DNA of 64,000 nucleotides from Planctomycetota bacterium (GCA_022566535.1 JADFIR010000002.1:1-64000), one strand, 5' to 3'. Counted from the first letter of the stretch, positions 44,981 to 53,351 are shown. The notes: a model not told the origin generated them from the letters alone. Made by a program: numbers and translations.

Positions 44981-46561
44981 ATGGCTCGATCTACACTGGC
45001 CGCTGTGGAGCCTCCTCCGCACGTTGATGTCATTGGCATTCTCGATTTTGGCAGCCAGTATGCCCAGCTCATCGCCCGACGCGTTCGGGAAGCTGGGGCG
45101 TTCAGCCTCCTGCTCGCCCCGCAGACGCCGATCGAACAGATTCGCCGGCTCAAGCCCAAGGGCCTCATCTTTTCCGGCGGGCCGGCCAGCGTAACCCAGC
45201 CCGGCGCGGCCCGGTGCGACGAGCGCCTCTTCGACCTGGGGGTCCCGATTCTTGGGATCTGTTACGGGATGCAGCTTGGATGTCAGATTCTCGGCTGCGA
45301 TGTGGGCCCGACCGCCGCACGCGAGTTCGGCCGGGCCCGGCTCACCATTCACGATCGCAGTGACCTCCTCGCCGACATCCCTTCCAACACAACCGTCTGG
45401 ATGAGTCACGGCGATCAGGTGACCGATCTGGCGGACCGATTCGACAGCTTGGCCAGCACATCCACCTGTCCCTACGCCGCCGCTCGCCACAAGACCAGCC
45501 CGTTCTACGGCGTGCAGTTCCATCCCGAGGTCACCCATACACCGCACGGCGTCGAGCTCTTGCGAAACTTCCTCTACAAGATCTGCAAGTGCTGCGGCAC
45601 CTGGCGGATGGCTGACTTCATGGCAACCGAATGCCAACGCATTCGCGAGCGTGTCGGAGAGGCCCAGGTGATCTGCGGGCTCAGCGGTGGGGTCGATTCA
45701 TCGGTTGTGGCAGCGCTGCTGGACCGGGCGATCGGTCCTCGGCTCAGCTGCATCTTTGTAGACACCGGCCTCCTGCGCAAGAGCGAGCGGCAGCTCGTTG
45801 AGGCCGCGTTCCGCGACCACTTCCAGACCGAACTGCGTGTCGTGGACGCCTCGGCTGAATTTCTTGCCGATCTGCGGGGCGTGACCGATCCGCAGGAGAA
45901 ACGCACAAAGATCGGCCACCGCTTCATCGAGGTCTTCGAACGCGCTGCGACCGAGATCCAAGGCGATGTGATCTTCCTCGCTCAGGGGACCCTCTATCCG
46001 GATGTCATTGAGTCTGGGCACGGCTTGGCAGGAGCGTCCGCCAATATCAAGGTGCACCACAACGTCGGCGGGCTGCCGGACGACCTGAGCTTCGAGCTCA
46101 TTGAGCCACTGCGAAACCTGTTCAAGGATGAAGTGCGGCAGCTCGGCGAAGTGCTTGGTTTGCCCGCTCACATCGTCTGGCGTCACCCCTTTCCAGGCCC
46201 CGGCCTCGCGGTGCGGATCCTTGGCGAAGTGACGCCCCAACGTCTCGATCTGCTGCGGGAGTGCGATGAGATTCTCCTGGAAGAAATCATCGCCAACAAT
46301 CTGTACCGCAGTATCGATCAGGTTTTCGCGGTGCTCCTGCCAATTCAATCGGTCGGGGTGATGGGTGATGAGCGGTCGTATGAATCGGTAGTGGCGATCC
46401 GTGCCGTGGATACGCAGGACTTTATGACCGCGGACTGGGCCCGGATTCCTTACGACGTTCTGGCCGGCATCAGCAATCGGTTAATCAACGAAGTGCCCGG
46501 CGTCAATCGCGTGGTGTACGACATCTCCTCCAAGCCGCCCGCCACGATCGAATGGGAGTAA
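44981..46561 (+). CDS. guaA: GMP synthase (glutamine-hydrolysing)
   Basis: The protein is 526 aa, a full-length two-domain enzyme. The class I glutaminase has GICYGMQ with catalytic Cys 94, and [11 protein letters not shown]. The synthetase domain has the PP-loop GLSGGVDSS, and the dimerisation domain has [17 protein letters not shown] and a C-terminal KPPATIEWE. It converts XMP to GMP. Its last 32 bases recur after the DUF4926 gene, which marks the end of guaA as an integration site (see the island entry). Confidence 0.97.
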   Translation: MARSTLAAVEPPPHVDVIGILDFGSQYAQLIARRVREAGAFSLLLAPQTPIEQIRRLKPKGLIFSGGPASVTQPGAARCDERLFDLGVPILGICYGMQLGCQILGCDVGPTAAREFGRARLTIHDRSDLLADIPSNTTVWMSHGDQVTDLADRFDSLASTSTCPYAAARHKTSPFYGVQFHPEVTHTPHGVELLRNFLYKICKCCGTWRMADFMATECQRIRERVGEAQVICGLSGGVDSSVVAALLDRAIGPRLSCIFVDTGLLRKSERQLVEAAFRDHFQTELRVVDASAEFLADLRGVTDPQEKRTKIGHRFIEVFERAATEIQGDVIFLAQGTLYPDVIESGHGLAGASANIKVHHNVGGLPDDLSFELIEPLRNLFKDEVRQLGEVLGLPAHIVWRHPFPGPGLAVRILGEVTPQRLDLLRECDEILLEEIIANNLYRSIDQVFAVLLPIQSVGVMGDERSYESVVAIRAVDTQDFMTADWARIPYDVLAGISNRLINEVPGVNRVVYDISSKPPATIEWE

Positions 46562-46566
46562 CGCCC

Positions 46567-46662
46567 GTGTTGATGCCGGGCGGCGACGAGGCTGTTGTGA
46601 GCGTATGGATCGTACCGATCAAGTCCGACACTCCTTATCTGGTCACTGCATACATCGAGTGA
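46567..46662 (+). pseudogene. Truncated DUF6883-like ORF
   Basis: A 31-codon ORF starts at GTG 46567 (ATG at 46573) right after the guaA stop. The peptide GDEAVVSVWIVPIKSDTPYLVTAYIE resembles the C-terminal end of DUF6883 proteins, which normally precede DUF4926 genes as a two-gene unit. The N-terminal two thirds are absent, so it is likely a remnant cut off at the guaA junction. The family call comes from memory of the motif and the partner gene. Confidence 0.5.
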
Positions 46663-46665
46663 GTC

Positions 46666-46896
46666 ATGGCGAATGAGTTGTTGAATGAGATGGATGTGGT
46701 CGCGCTTCTCTCAGACCTGCCTCAGGAGAACCTTATCGCGGGTCAGACGGGTGCAGTGGTTTATGTCCACAGTGGGGCTGAGGCTTACGAAGTAGAGTTT
46801 TTCAGCAGTCCTCGCCGCAGCACGGTCGTGACTGTTGGCCGCAACCAGTTGCTCAAGCTCAAAGGCTTACCTGATGTGCGAATCGGCGCGGTGTGA
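46666..46896 (+). CDS. DUF4926-domain small protein
   Basis: The protein is 76 aa with the DUF4926 pattern: DVVALLSDLPQENLIAGQTGAVVYV, then AYEVEFFSSPRR and a C-terminal NQLLKL. It starts three bases after the DUF6883-like remnant. The pair behaves like an antitoxin-style or immunity-style cassette that is often carried on islands; its biochemical function is not established. It is intact while its partner is truncated. Confidence 0.8.
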   Translation: MANELLNEMDVVALLSDLPQENLIAGQTGAVVYVHSGAEAYEVEFFSSPRRSTVVTVGRNQLLKLKGLPDVRIGAV

Positions 46897-46911
46897 ACGA
46901 CCCAACCTTAC

Positions 46912-46943
46912 CCAAGCCGCCCGGTACGGTCGAATGGGAGTGA
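46912..46943 (+). repeat. Duplicate of the guaA 3' end
   Basis: The sequence CCAAGCCGCCC...CGAATGGGAGTGA reads in frame as KPPGTVEWE and a stop. It differs from the guaA end at four positions, which suggests a donor-derived or displaced original end instead of a fresh duplication. Immediately after it a heptad repeat starts. Confidence 0.8.
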
Positions 46944-46985
46944 GGGGAAGGCTTGAGGCTTGAGGCTTGGGGTGTGAGGGTTGCG
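46944..46985 (+). repeat. Heptanucleotide tandem repeat (GCTTGAG type)
   Basis: Six period-7 units can be read: GGGGAAG, GCTTGAG, GCTTGAG, GCTTGGG, GTGTGAG, GGTTGCG. The repeat abuts the duplicated guaA end. The unit is nearly the reverse complement of the AAGCCTC repeat inside dnaX. Confidence 0.75.
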
Positions 46986-47074
46986 GTGCGGCGCCGTGTG
47001 CGTTGATTGGGGTGTGTCCGGTTCAGCGAGCCGTCCGCCGACGCGGATCCCCGTCCGCGGCGCATCAACCCGCG

Positions 47075-48328
47075 TCAACAGTCCTGGGTCGGTCTGGTGG
47101 CGGTGTGCGGTTGGTCGGTGGCGGCGCCGGCCGTCCGGTGCGTGAAGCTCGCGCGTTGGTGATCGGCACCTTCAGCAAGACGACCGAAGATCATCCGCCC
47201 GGCACTGGTCTGCAACGAGTTCGTCACGATGAGCGAGACCTCGGCGCCGATGCGGTTGGCCGCGTCTTCCACGACGACCATTGTTCCATCAGCCAGGTAT
47301 CCAACCCCCTGCTGAGCCGATTCTCCACGTTTGACGATCTCGACCGTCAGCGGCTCGCCCGGGATCACCTGCGGTTTGATTGCGTTCGCCAGCTCGTTGA
47401 GATTCAAGACCCCCACGCCCTTGATCTGCGCCACTTTGTTCAGGTTGTAGTCGGTCGTCAGGACCCGCATCTTTTGATCGCCCGCCATCTGAAGCAGCAT
47501 GTGATCGACTGATCGACCCTCCACCTCGGTGGTGTCGATGGAGAGATCAATAGCGGGGATCTCCTGGAGATTGCTGACGATGGTGAGCCCGCGCCGACCA
47601 CGGCCCCGCTTGAGCTTGTCAGAAGAATCGGCAAGCATCTGAAGCTCATCCACGACAAACTGCGGTACGACCAGCGGCGCCACGAGAAACCCGGTCCGAG
47701 CCAGCGCCTCGATCCGTCCGTCGATCAGAACAGAGCTGTCGACGAGCAGCGGTCGCACTCCACGAACCTGCTTGGCGAACTCGACATAGGGGATGACCAG
47801 GCGAAAATCATCCTTGGTGGTCAACACGACCGACACCGCCAGATAGCACAGCACGATGGCGATGATGACCTTGCCCAGGCCGAGATAGATCTCCATTCTT
47901 GTTGGCGGCTGCCCCGGCTGCTTGATGTCCCACGCCTCAGCGACGACATCGATCAATGCCCCAATGGCCAGCGCCCCGATCAGCCCCACGCATATGCCGA
48001 GGTACACGCCGACCACCGAAGTGAGTCGCTTGTTGGGCGTCATCGCGTCAACCACCAACACGATCACGCCCACAGCCATCGACGCCAGGAACAGCCCGGC
48101 GACGGTGGTGAGATCGAACTCTTCCGGAAGCTCCCCCTTGGCGCTTGCGATCGTAAGAACAGTCACTGTCACCAGCAAGACCAGGAACAGCAGGCGAGCC
48201 ACCAACAGCAGCAGTTTCTCGGATCGAAGTTGCTTCTTGGCGAAGATCGCCGGCGGCTCGTAACTTTGATGTTCCCCGCGAGTTACCGCCGCGGCATCGG
48301 CACCGGATGGAGAAGGCTGCTGGGGCAT
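47075..48328 (-). CDS. PIN/TRAM-domain membrane protein (YacL-like)
   Basis: I chose ATG 48328 (417 aa); the upstream extension in the ORF track has no support. Four hydrophobic segments lie at about 39-60, 70-92, 103-130 and 145-172. The PIN domain begins at PLLVDSSVLIDGRIEALARTGF with the first catalytic Asp, followed by VVDELQMLADSSD and DHMLLQMAGDQKMRVLTTDYNLNKVA. A TRAM segment (QQGVGYLADGTMVVVEDAANRIGAEVSLIVTN) follows. This is the YacL/PilT-type architecture, presumably an RNase associated with the membrane. The basic low-complexity tail is unusual. Confidence 0.9.
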   Translation of the reverse strand: MPQQPSPSGADAAAVTRGEHQSYEPPAIFAKKQLRSEKLLLLVARLLFLVLLVTVTVLTIASAKGELPEEFDLTTVAGLFLASMAVGVIVLVVDAMTPNKRLTSVVGVYLGICVGLIGALAIGALIDVVAEAWDIKQPGQPPTRMEIYLGLGKVIIAIVLCYLAVSVVLTTKDDFRLVIPYVEFAKQVRGVRPLLVDSSVLIDGRIEALARTGFLVAPLVVPQFVVDELQMLADSSDKLKRGRGRRGLTIVSNLQEIPAIDLSIDTTEVEGRSVDHMLLQMAGDQKMRVLTTDYNLNKVAQIKGVGVLNLNELANAIKPQVIPGEPLTVEIVKRGESAQQGVGYLADGTMVVVEDAANRIGAEVSLIVTNSLQTSAGRMIFGRLAEGADHQRASFTHRTAGAATDQPHTATRPTQDC

Positions 48329-48562
48329 CAGCAGAAGTGTACCATAGCCGCCACAGCCGCTACGATGCCTCTGTGTGCGGTGGCGAAGGAGACGGCCGGG
48401 CCCGTGAGACGGGTGGCCTGTGAACCTGGTCAGGGCTTGATCGCAGCAGCCATAAGCGGTGTCGTCCGAGCCTGCGGTGTCCTGGCCGTCCTCTCCGCCA
48501 CCGGCGAAGAATGCTTGAGGCAGGGGTGCCGCGCTTGAGCTTCCGGCCCAAAGGGATGTGCG

Positions 48563-50317
48563 ATGAGTCGGGATCAATCAACCAAGACCGAAACGAGCAG
48601 CAAGTCTACCGCTCACCCCAAGCCTCAAGCCTCAAATCTCAAATCTTCGGCCGGCTACACGGTCCTGGCCCGGCGATATCGTTCGAGAGACTTTGACGAG
48701 CTCATCGGGCAAGATCCGATCGCGCAGACCCTTCGCAACGCCGTCGAGTCCGGGCGCTGCGCCCATGCCTACTTGTTCTGCGGGACACGCGGGGTCGGCA
48801 AGACCTCCATGGCCCGCATACTGGCCAAAGCACTCAATGTCACGGATGACCTGCAACAGGCCGACGAGATCGCCGAGGCGATCCTCCGTGGCGACGATCT
48901 GGATGTGATCGAGATCGACGGCGCCTCCAATCGCGGCATCAACGAGGCCAAGGACCTCATTGCCGCCGCCGGCCTGTCCCCAGCCCGGTGCCGCTACAAG
49001 ATCTATATCATCGATGAAGTCCACATGCTGACGACTCCGGCGTTCAATGTGCTGCTCAAGACCATGGAGGAGCCGCCATCGCATGTGAAGTTCATCCTCT
49101 GCACCACGGAACCACACAAGATCCCCGCGACCATCCAAAGCCGATGCCAACGGTTCGACTTCCGCTTGATTTCAACCGCCCAGATCAGCGGCCAACTTCG
49201 CAGGATTCTCAACGAGGAGAAGGTTGAGGCCCAGGAGGAGGTTGTCGCTCAGATCGCGCGTTTGGGGCGGGGGTCGATGCGCGATGCCCTGAGCCTGCTC
49301 GATCGGCTTCTGGCCGCTGGCGAGAAGACGCTCACCGCCGATCTGCTTGAGCAGATGCTGGGGCTGCCTGACCATGCGCAGCTTGCGACCTTGGTTGACG
49401 CGGTGGCCCAGAGCGATCCGAACGCCGCACTGCACGCCGGCGCCGCGCTATTGGCCCGCGGCGCCACGGTTGATCAAGCTCTGGAGATGTTGATTGAGTA
49501 TCTTCGAAATCTGATGATTATCTTGGCCTGCGGCGCGGATAGTGAGTTGGTTGAGCTCTCCGCGGAAGGGCGGCAGGTGGCCGCTGGGCAGGCTCGAAAG
49601 TTTGATCCGGCCGGTCTGGTTCACATGATCGCCCTGTGCGATTCGGTCGCTCGCCATACTCGGGGATCCGCCGCTGCCGCTGCGCTGTTTGATGCCGCCA
49701 TTGTTCGCCTGTGTATGAGCGAGCATCTGGCTGACATTGCCGCTCTGCTCGAAAGAGGTCCGGGCGGTCCACCGGCTGCCGTGGGCGAGGGGCGAAAAAA
49801 AAAAGAGCCGGTGATCACCGCGCCCCCATCTTCGCCGAAGCAGGCGCCTCACGGTGACGCAACGGCTGTCATCGAGACCAAGCCGGTCGCCGGCGGCGAC
49901 GCCACACTCGATGGGCGACGGATCTGGGCGAAGGTGCAGGCCGGCGTCTCCGATTCGCCCGGCGAAAGCGCCAAGATCGAGCGACTGGCCTACCAATCAT
50001 TTGACGGTCGGACATTGCGATTGGCGGTCGATACCGATGATGCAGGGCTCGCTCGCTGGCTGGTGACTCAGACCGATGCCCTGGCAAACCTGGTTCGGCA
50101 GGCCACGGGTCGGAGCGTTCAGATCGAGCTCGATACGACAAGGGCCCAGGCGGCGGAAACACCGAGGACCAAGGCTGCAAGAATCGACCAGGCCCGGCAA
50201 TTGCCGATGGTCAGAACGGCTATGGAGATCTTCGACGCAACGATCGTCGATGTTCAAGATTCCTCGGAGCCCACGGCCCGCCAAGACAACGCAGCGGAGA
50301 GTGCGCCTGATGTTTGA
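48563..50317 (+). CDS. dnaX: DNA polymerase III subunit gamma/tau
   Basis: The protein is 584 aa. After a 30-residue unstructured leader encoded partly by a heptad repeat, the clamp-loader ATPase has Walker A GTRGVGKT (74-81), Walker B IYIIDEVHML and the SRC-type sensor QSRCQRFDF. The Cys4 zinc module that normally follows ALN is absent; the sequence runs ALNVTDDLQQADEIAEAIL. Residues about 395-445 are a flexible linker. A run of ten A at codons 411-414 could produce a short gamma form. It is the first gene of dnaX-ybaB-recR. Confidence 0.95.
   Translation: MSRDQSTKTETSSKSTAHPKPQASNLKSSAGYTVLARRYRSRDFDELIGQDPIAQTLRNAVESGRCAHAYLFCGTRGVGKTSMARILAKALNVTDDLQQADEIAEAILRGDDLDVIEIDGASNRGINEAKDLIAAAGLSPARCRYKIYIIDEVHMLTTPAFNVLLKTMEEPPSHVKFILCTTEPHKIPATIQSRCQRFDFRLISTAQISGQLRRILNEEKVEAQEEVVAQIARLGRGSMRDALSLLDRLLAAGEKTLTADLLEQMLGLPDHAQLATLVDAVAQSDPNAALHAGAALLARGATVDQALEMLIEYLRNLMIILACGADSELVELSAEGRQVAAGQARKFDPAGLVHMIALCDSVARHTRGSAAAAALFDAAIVRLCMSEHLADIAALLERGPGGPPAAVGEGRKKKEPVITAPPSSPKQAPHGDATAVIETKPVAGGDATLDGRRIWAKVQAGVSDSPGESAKIERLAYQSFDGRTLRLAVDTDDAGLARWLVTQTDALANLVRQATGRSVQIELDTTRAQAAETPRTKAARIDQARQLPMVRTAMEIFDATIVDVQDSSEPTARQDNAAESAPDV
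48613..48647 (+). repeat. Heptanucleotide tandem repeat inside dnaX
   Basis: Units TCACCCC, AAGCCTC, AAGCCTC, AAATCTC, AAATCTT lie in the 5' coding region. They encode part of the non-conserved N-terminal leader (HPKPQASNLKS), so the repeat has been accommodated in the reading frame. Confidence 0.75.
49795..49804 (+). promoter_or_regulatory. A10 slippery run, candidate dnaX frameshift/transcriptional slippage site
   Basis: The zero frame reads CGA AAA AAA AAA GAG (R411-K-K-K-E). One base less or two more gives ..KSR and a TGA within four codons; one base more gives a stop after about 20 codons. Both would make a gamma-size protein of roughly 415-430 aa. GAGGGG lies three bases before the run, and CGGTGATCACCG, a perfect palindrome, lies just after it. 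This parallels dnaX slippage in Thermus and E. coli. Confidence 0.65.
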
Positions 50318-50687
50318 AAATCTCAAAGGCATGGCCGGTCTGGCGGGACTGATGAAAGACCTGCCCAAGCTCAAGGCCAAGATGGACGAGATCAAGATGC
50401 GGCTCGGCGAGATGACGGTGAGTGCCGAGACCGGCGGCGGGGCGGTGCAGGTGACCGCTAACGGCTTGCTTCGTGTGGTCTCGATCAACGTCGATCAATC
50501 GCTCATCATCGGCCTGGTCGATCCACGCAATCCCGACGATCGGGTCGTCGCCGAGGACTTGATCGTGGGCGCGATCAACGCCGCCCTGGGAAAAGCTCGT
50601 GAACTGGCCGAGCGGGAGATGGCCGCGGCCGCGGGCGAGATGGGGCTGCCGCTACCACCCGGCGGCCTCAGCGGGCTGATCTCATAA
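50310..50687 (+). CDS. YbaB/EbfC nucleoid-associated protein
   Basis: I chose ATG 50310 (125 aa), which overlaps the end of dnaX by eight bases. The sequence MFENLKGMAGLAGLMKDLPKLKAKMDEIKMRLGEM, then ETGGGAVQVTANGLLRVVSINVD and the C-terminal helix AINAALGKARELAEREMAAAAGEMGLP, is typical of YbaB. It binds DNA and is classically encoded between dnaX and recR, as here. Confidence 0.93.
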   Translation: MFENLKGMAGLAGLMKDLPKLKAKMDEIKMRLGEMTVSAETGGGAVQVTANGLLRVVSINVDQSLIIGLVDPRNPDDRVVAEDLIVGAINAALGKARELAEREMAAAAGEMGLPLPPGGLSGLIS

Positions 50688-50707
50688 GCCCTGTTCAGCG
50701 ATCACAG

Positions 50708-51385
50708 ATGAGCGACCCCAAGCCTGAAGCATCAACCCACAAGCCTTCTCCCGGCATCGCCCATCCCGAGCCGGTTGAGCGATTGATCCAGGAGTTCGCA
50801 AAGCTGCCCGGAATCGGGCGGCGCACCGCCGAGCGCATGGCCTTTCACCTCCTCAAGGCGAAGTCCAACGACGCGCTGCTGCTGAGCGAGGCGATCGCGG
50901 ACGTCAAACAAAACGTCCGGCACTGCTCAATCTGCAATAACCTCACGGATCGGGAGACGTGTCGAATCTGCTCCGATGCGAGTCGCGACGCCTCGAAGGT
51001 GCTGGTGGTTGAACAGCCTCAGGACGTCATCGGCCTTGAGCAGGCGGGGACGTACCGTGGGGTCTATCATGTATTGATGGGACGGCTCGACCCGCTGGGC
51101 GGCGTGGAGCCGCAGCATTTGGCCGTGCAGCTGTTGCTGGACCGCGTTGATCGCCCCCAGCGAAACAGCCAAGCAGCACCCATCCATGAGATTATCCTGG
51201 GGCTGAATCCCAACCTTGAGGGCGACACTACGGCCTTGTATCTGGCCGATCAACTGGCCGACCGCGGCGTCAAAGTGACTCGATTGGCCCGTGGTCTGCC
51301 TGCAGGCTCCCAGCTTGAATATGCAAGCAAGGCGGTGCTTGCCGATGCAATTCAGGGACGCCAGGAGATGGTCCGGGACAGCTGA
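50708..51385 (+). CDS. recR: Recombination mediator RecR
   Basis: The protein is 225 aa. An N-terminal leader of about 17 residues is encoded by a heptad repeat. RecR features follow: the helix-hairpin-helix LPGIGRRTAERMAFHLL, the Cys4 zinc finger CSICNNLTDRETCRIC, the Toprim segment KVLVVEQPQDVIGLE and GLNPNLEGDTTALYLA, and the C-terminal TRLARGLPAGSQLEYASKAVLADAI. It acts in RecFOR-type gap repair. The gene follows ybaB at 20 bp. Confidence 0.96.
   Translation: MSDPKPEASTHKPSPGIAHPEPVERLIQEFAKLPGIGRRTAERMAFHLLKAKSNDALLLSEAIADVKQNVRHCSICNNLTDRETCRICSDASRDASKVLVVEQPQDVIGLEQAGTYRGVYHVLMGRLDPLGGVEPQHLAVQLLLDRVDRPQRNSQAAPIHEIILGLNPNLEGDTTALYLADQLADRGVKVTRLARGLPAGSQLEYASKAVLADAIQGRQEMVRDS
50720..50747 (+). 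repeat. Heptanucleotide tandem repeat inside recR
   Basis: Units AAGCCTG, AAGCATC, AACCCAC, AAGCCTT lie at codons 5-13. They encode KPEASTHKPS, an extension not needed for the RecR fold. The same unit type occurs in the dnaX leader. Confidence 0.65.
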
Positions 51386-51555
51386 TGTCGCCCCGCTTGC
51401 CTTGGCGGCCCAGCCGGATGCAGTTGAACTCGTAGCGGCGCCGCTTATCGCAGAACTCGATGAATTGCATTGAGTCGTGGATGTGTTCGCATCCGATACC
51501 ATATGGAGGAAGGTGGCACATGACAGGAACCCACGCCGCAACTTGAGCCTCCATT

Positions 51556-51597
51556 CCCTAACCCCTAATCCCTGACTCCTAATCCCTGACCCCTAAC
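51556..51597 (+). repeat. Heptanucleotide tandem repeat (CCCTAAC type) before rpoN
   Basis: Six period-7 units can be read: CCCTAAC, CCCTAAT, CCCTGAC, TCCTAAT, CCCTGAC, CCCTAAC. They end 13 bases before the rpoN ATG, and no ribosome binding site can be seen between. The 51386-51555 stretch before them shows no convincing gene. Confidence 0.85.
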
Positions 51598-51610
51598 CCC
51601 TTCTCCACCC

Positions 51611-53119
51611 ATGCGTTTCGAACTCGGCCAACACATGCGGATGAGCCAGCAGATGAAGCTGGCGCCGAGAATGATCCAGTCGATGGAGGTGCTGCAGATG
51701 CCGATGTTGGCTCTGCAGGAGCGCGTGGACCAGGAGCTGGAGTCCAACATTGCCCTTGAGATTGTCGAGCCGAATGAAGAGTCCGATGAGCAGGACGATC
51801 TTCAGGACAAGCCGCTGGAGGAAAAAGAGCTGGACGTGGGCGACAGCACACCGGATGCGTCGGACGACTGGCAACGGCTCAGCGAGCACGAAGCCGCGAA
51901 TCCGGAAGTATTTGCCGGGCAGGAGTCAACACAAAGCTATTCGCGCTACCGAATGGCGGGAGAGCGCGATCGGAAGATGGACGCCCTGGCCAACATCGCC
52001 GCGCGCGGCCAGAGCCTCAATGAGCAGCTTCTTCAGCAGTGGTCGTTCGCCGAGATCGATCCCGCCACCATCAATGCCGGCAAACTGCTGATCTCCTACA
52101 TCGACGACGACGGCCTGCTCGGGGCGGACCTCGAGACGATCCTCGAGCAGAATCGAAACGTTCCCGGCCTGGATCTGTCAATCGACCGGCTTGAGCAGGC
52201 GTTGCAAGAGATCCAGCAGCGCTTGGATCCCGCCGGGGTCGGCGCCCGTAGCCGTCGCGAGTGCATCCTTCTTCAGATCGATCGATTCCAGAGCGAGCCC
52301 GACCATGACCCGCGCTGGTCCGACGTGCGGCGGCTCATCGAGCAGAGCTACGACGACCTCCTGCAAAATCGACTGCCGAAGATCGCCCAGGAGACCGGCC
52401 TGTCGCTTCAGCAGATTCACGATGCGATGGGGCTGATGCGAAAGCTGAGCATCAGCCCCGGCCGCGATCTGGTTGACGTAGAGGTTCCACCGATCATCCC
52501 GGATGTGATCGTCGAATACGACGAGGAGGCCGACGTGTACGTCGCGTCGCTGCGCGACGGAGTGCTACCGACCCTGGGCATCTCAAAGGAATACGAGAAG
52601 ATGGCCAAGGACCGCTCGCTCGACAAGGCCACGCGGGAGTTCATCGGCAACAACGTGCGCAATGCCCGCTGGCTGATCGACTCCATCGGGCAGCGCAAGA
52701 ACACCATGCTGCGGGTGGTCAATGTCGTGTTGGCGAGCCAGCGCGAGTATTTCGACGACGGCCCACAGTCCCTCAAGCCCCTGCCCATGATCAAGGTCGC
52801 CGATCAGCTAGGCATCCACGTGGGGACGGTCAGTCGCGCCGTGGCCGACAAGTGGCTACAAACGCCGCGAGGTCTTGTCACCCTGCGTCGATTTTTCTCC
52901 GGCGGCACCGAGACTGATTCCGGACAGAACATCAGTTGGGAAGCGATCAAGGCCAAGCTCAAAGAGATCGTCGACGCTGAGGACAAATCCAATCCGCTTT
53001 CGGACGCGGCTCTGGCGAAATCGCTGAAGGAGCAAGGCATCGACATCGCCCGCCGAACCATCGTCAAATACCGCCAGCAGCTCGACATCCCGCCCGCCCG
53101 TCGCCGAAAGGTGTATTGA
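51611..53119 (+). CDS. rpoN: RNA polymerase sigma-54 factor
   Basis: The protein is 502 aa. Region I is glutamine and leucine rich (LGQHMRMSQQMKLAPRMIQSMEVLQMPMLAL). An acidic region II follows. The core-binding region and the DNA-binding part contain an HTH (IKVADQLGIHVGTVSRAVADKW) and the RpoN box ARRTIVKYR at about 480-488. Sigma-54 requires activator ATPases, none of which are nearby. No ribosome binding site precedes the ATG. The last 13 codons and downstream sequence are duplicated at 23771-23906. Confidence 0.96.
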   Translation: MRFELGQHMRMSQQMKLAPRMIQSMEVLQMPMLALQERVDQELESNIALEIVEPNEESDEQDDLQDKPLEEKELDVGDSTPDASDDWQRLSEHEAANPEVFAGQESTQSYSRYRMAGERDRKMDALANIAARGQSLNEQLLQQWSFAEIDPATINAGKLLISYIDDDGLLGADLETILEQNRNVPGLDLSIDRLEQALQEIQQRLDPAGVGARSRRECILLQIDRFQSEPDHDPRWSDVRRLIEQSYDDLLQNRLPKIAQETGLSLQQIHDAMGLMRKLSISPGRDLVDVEVPPIIPDVIVEYDEEADVYVASLRDGVLPTLGISKEYEKMAKDRSLDKATREFIGNNVRNARWLIDSIGQRKNTMLRVVNVVLASQREYFDDGPQSLKPLPMIKVADQLGIHVGTVSRAVADKWLQTPRGLVTLRRFFSGGTETDSGQNISWEAIKAKLKEIVDAEDKSNPLSDAALAKSLKEQGIDIARRTIVKYRQQLDIPPARRRKVY

Positions 53120-53316
53120 CGAGCTGTTAGCTTTCAGCGATCAGCCTCCTGCCGATAGCCCCGGACTTAGCCCGCGGGGGTTGTGGCGGCTGGCGCGCTG
53201 CTCATCAAACGAGCCCCCGGCCGGAGGCCGGGGCTAAAGGCGGGCCGGTGCGCTCAACCAACTCCCATAGCCCCGGACTTCGCCCGGGGATTCTTCTAAC
53301 ACAAGGGCCATGGAGC
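53076..53316 (+). repeat. Dispersed repeat copy C, starting inside rpoN
   Basis: The shared block starts within the last codons of rpoN (CAGCTCGACATCC), includes the stop, the heptads GAGCTGTTAGCTTTCAGC and the GC-rich palindromes TAGCCCCGG... and GAGCCCCCGGCCGGAGGCC, and ends with TTCTTCTAACACAAGGGCCAT near 53302. Compared with copies A and B it carries extra sequence between the palindromes. It fills most of the 53120-53436 gap, with the promoter block after it. Confidence 0.75.
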
Positions 53317-53351
53317 CGGCCGGCCCCCTTCAACGGGCGGCACATAAGTTA

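Larger units (their letters stand above)
46530..46943 (+). mobile_element. Mini-island at the 3' end of guaA
   Basis: The end of guaA (46530-46561) and the sequence at 46912-46943 share 28 of 32 bases. The second copy encodes KPPGTVEWE followed by a stop, which is itself a proper GuaA C-terminus. The two copies bracket about 350 bp that hold a truncated DUF6883-like ORF and a DUF4926 gene. Genomic islands are known to integrate at the guaA 3' end and leave such a duplicate. No integrase remains, so this looks like a decayed or passively moved remnant. Confidence 0.7.

Noticed and set aside
47020-47160. Plus-strand ORF 46967-47512 as a gene after the guaA island
   Set aside because: It is antisense to the PIN/TRAM gene over most of its length and has no domain.
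51556-51597. Telomere-like CCCTAA repeat
   Set aside because: It is inside a normal chromosomal gene context, the units vary, and the period is seven, so it fits the heptad-repeat class and not a chromosome end.
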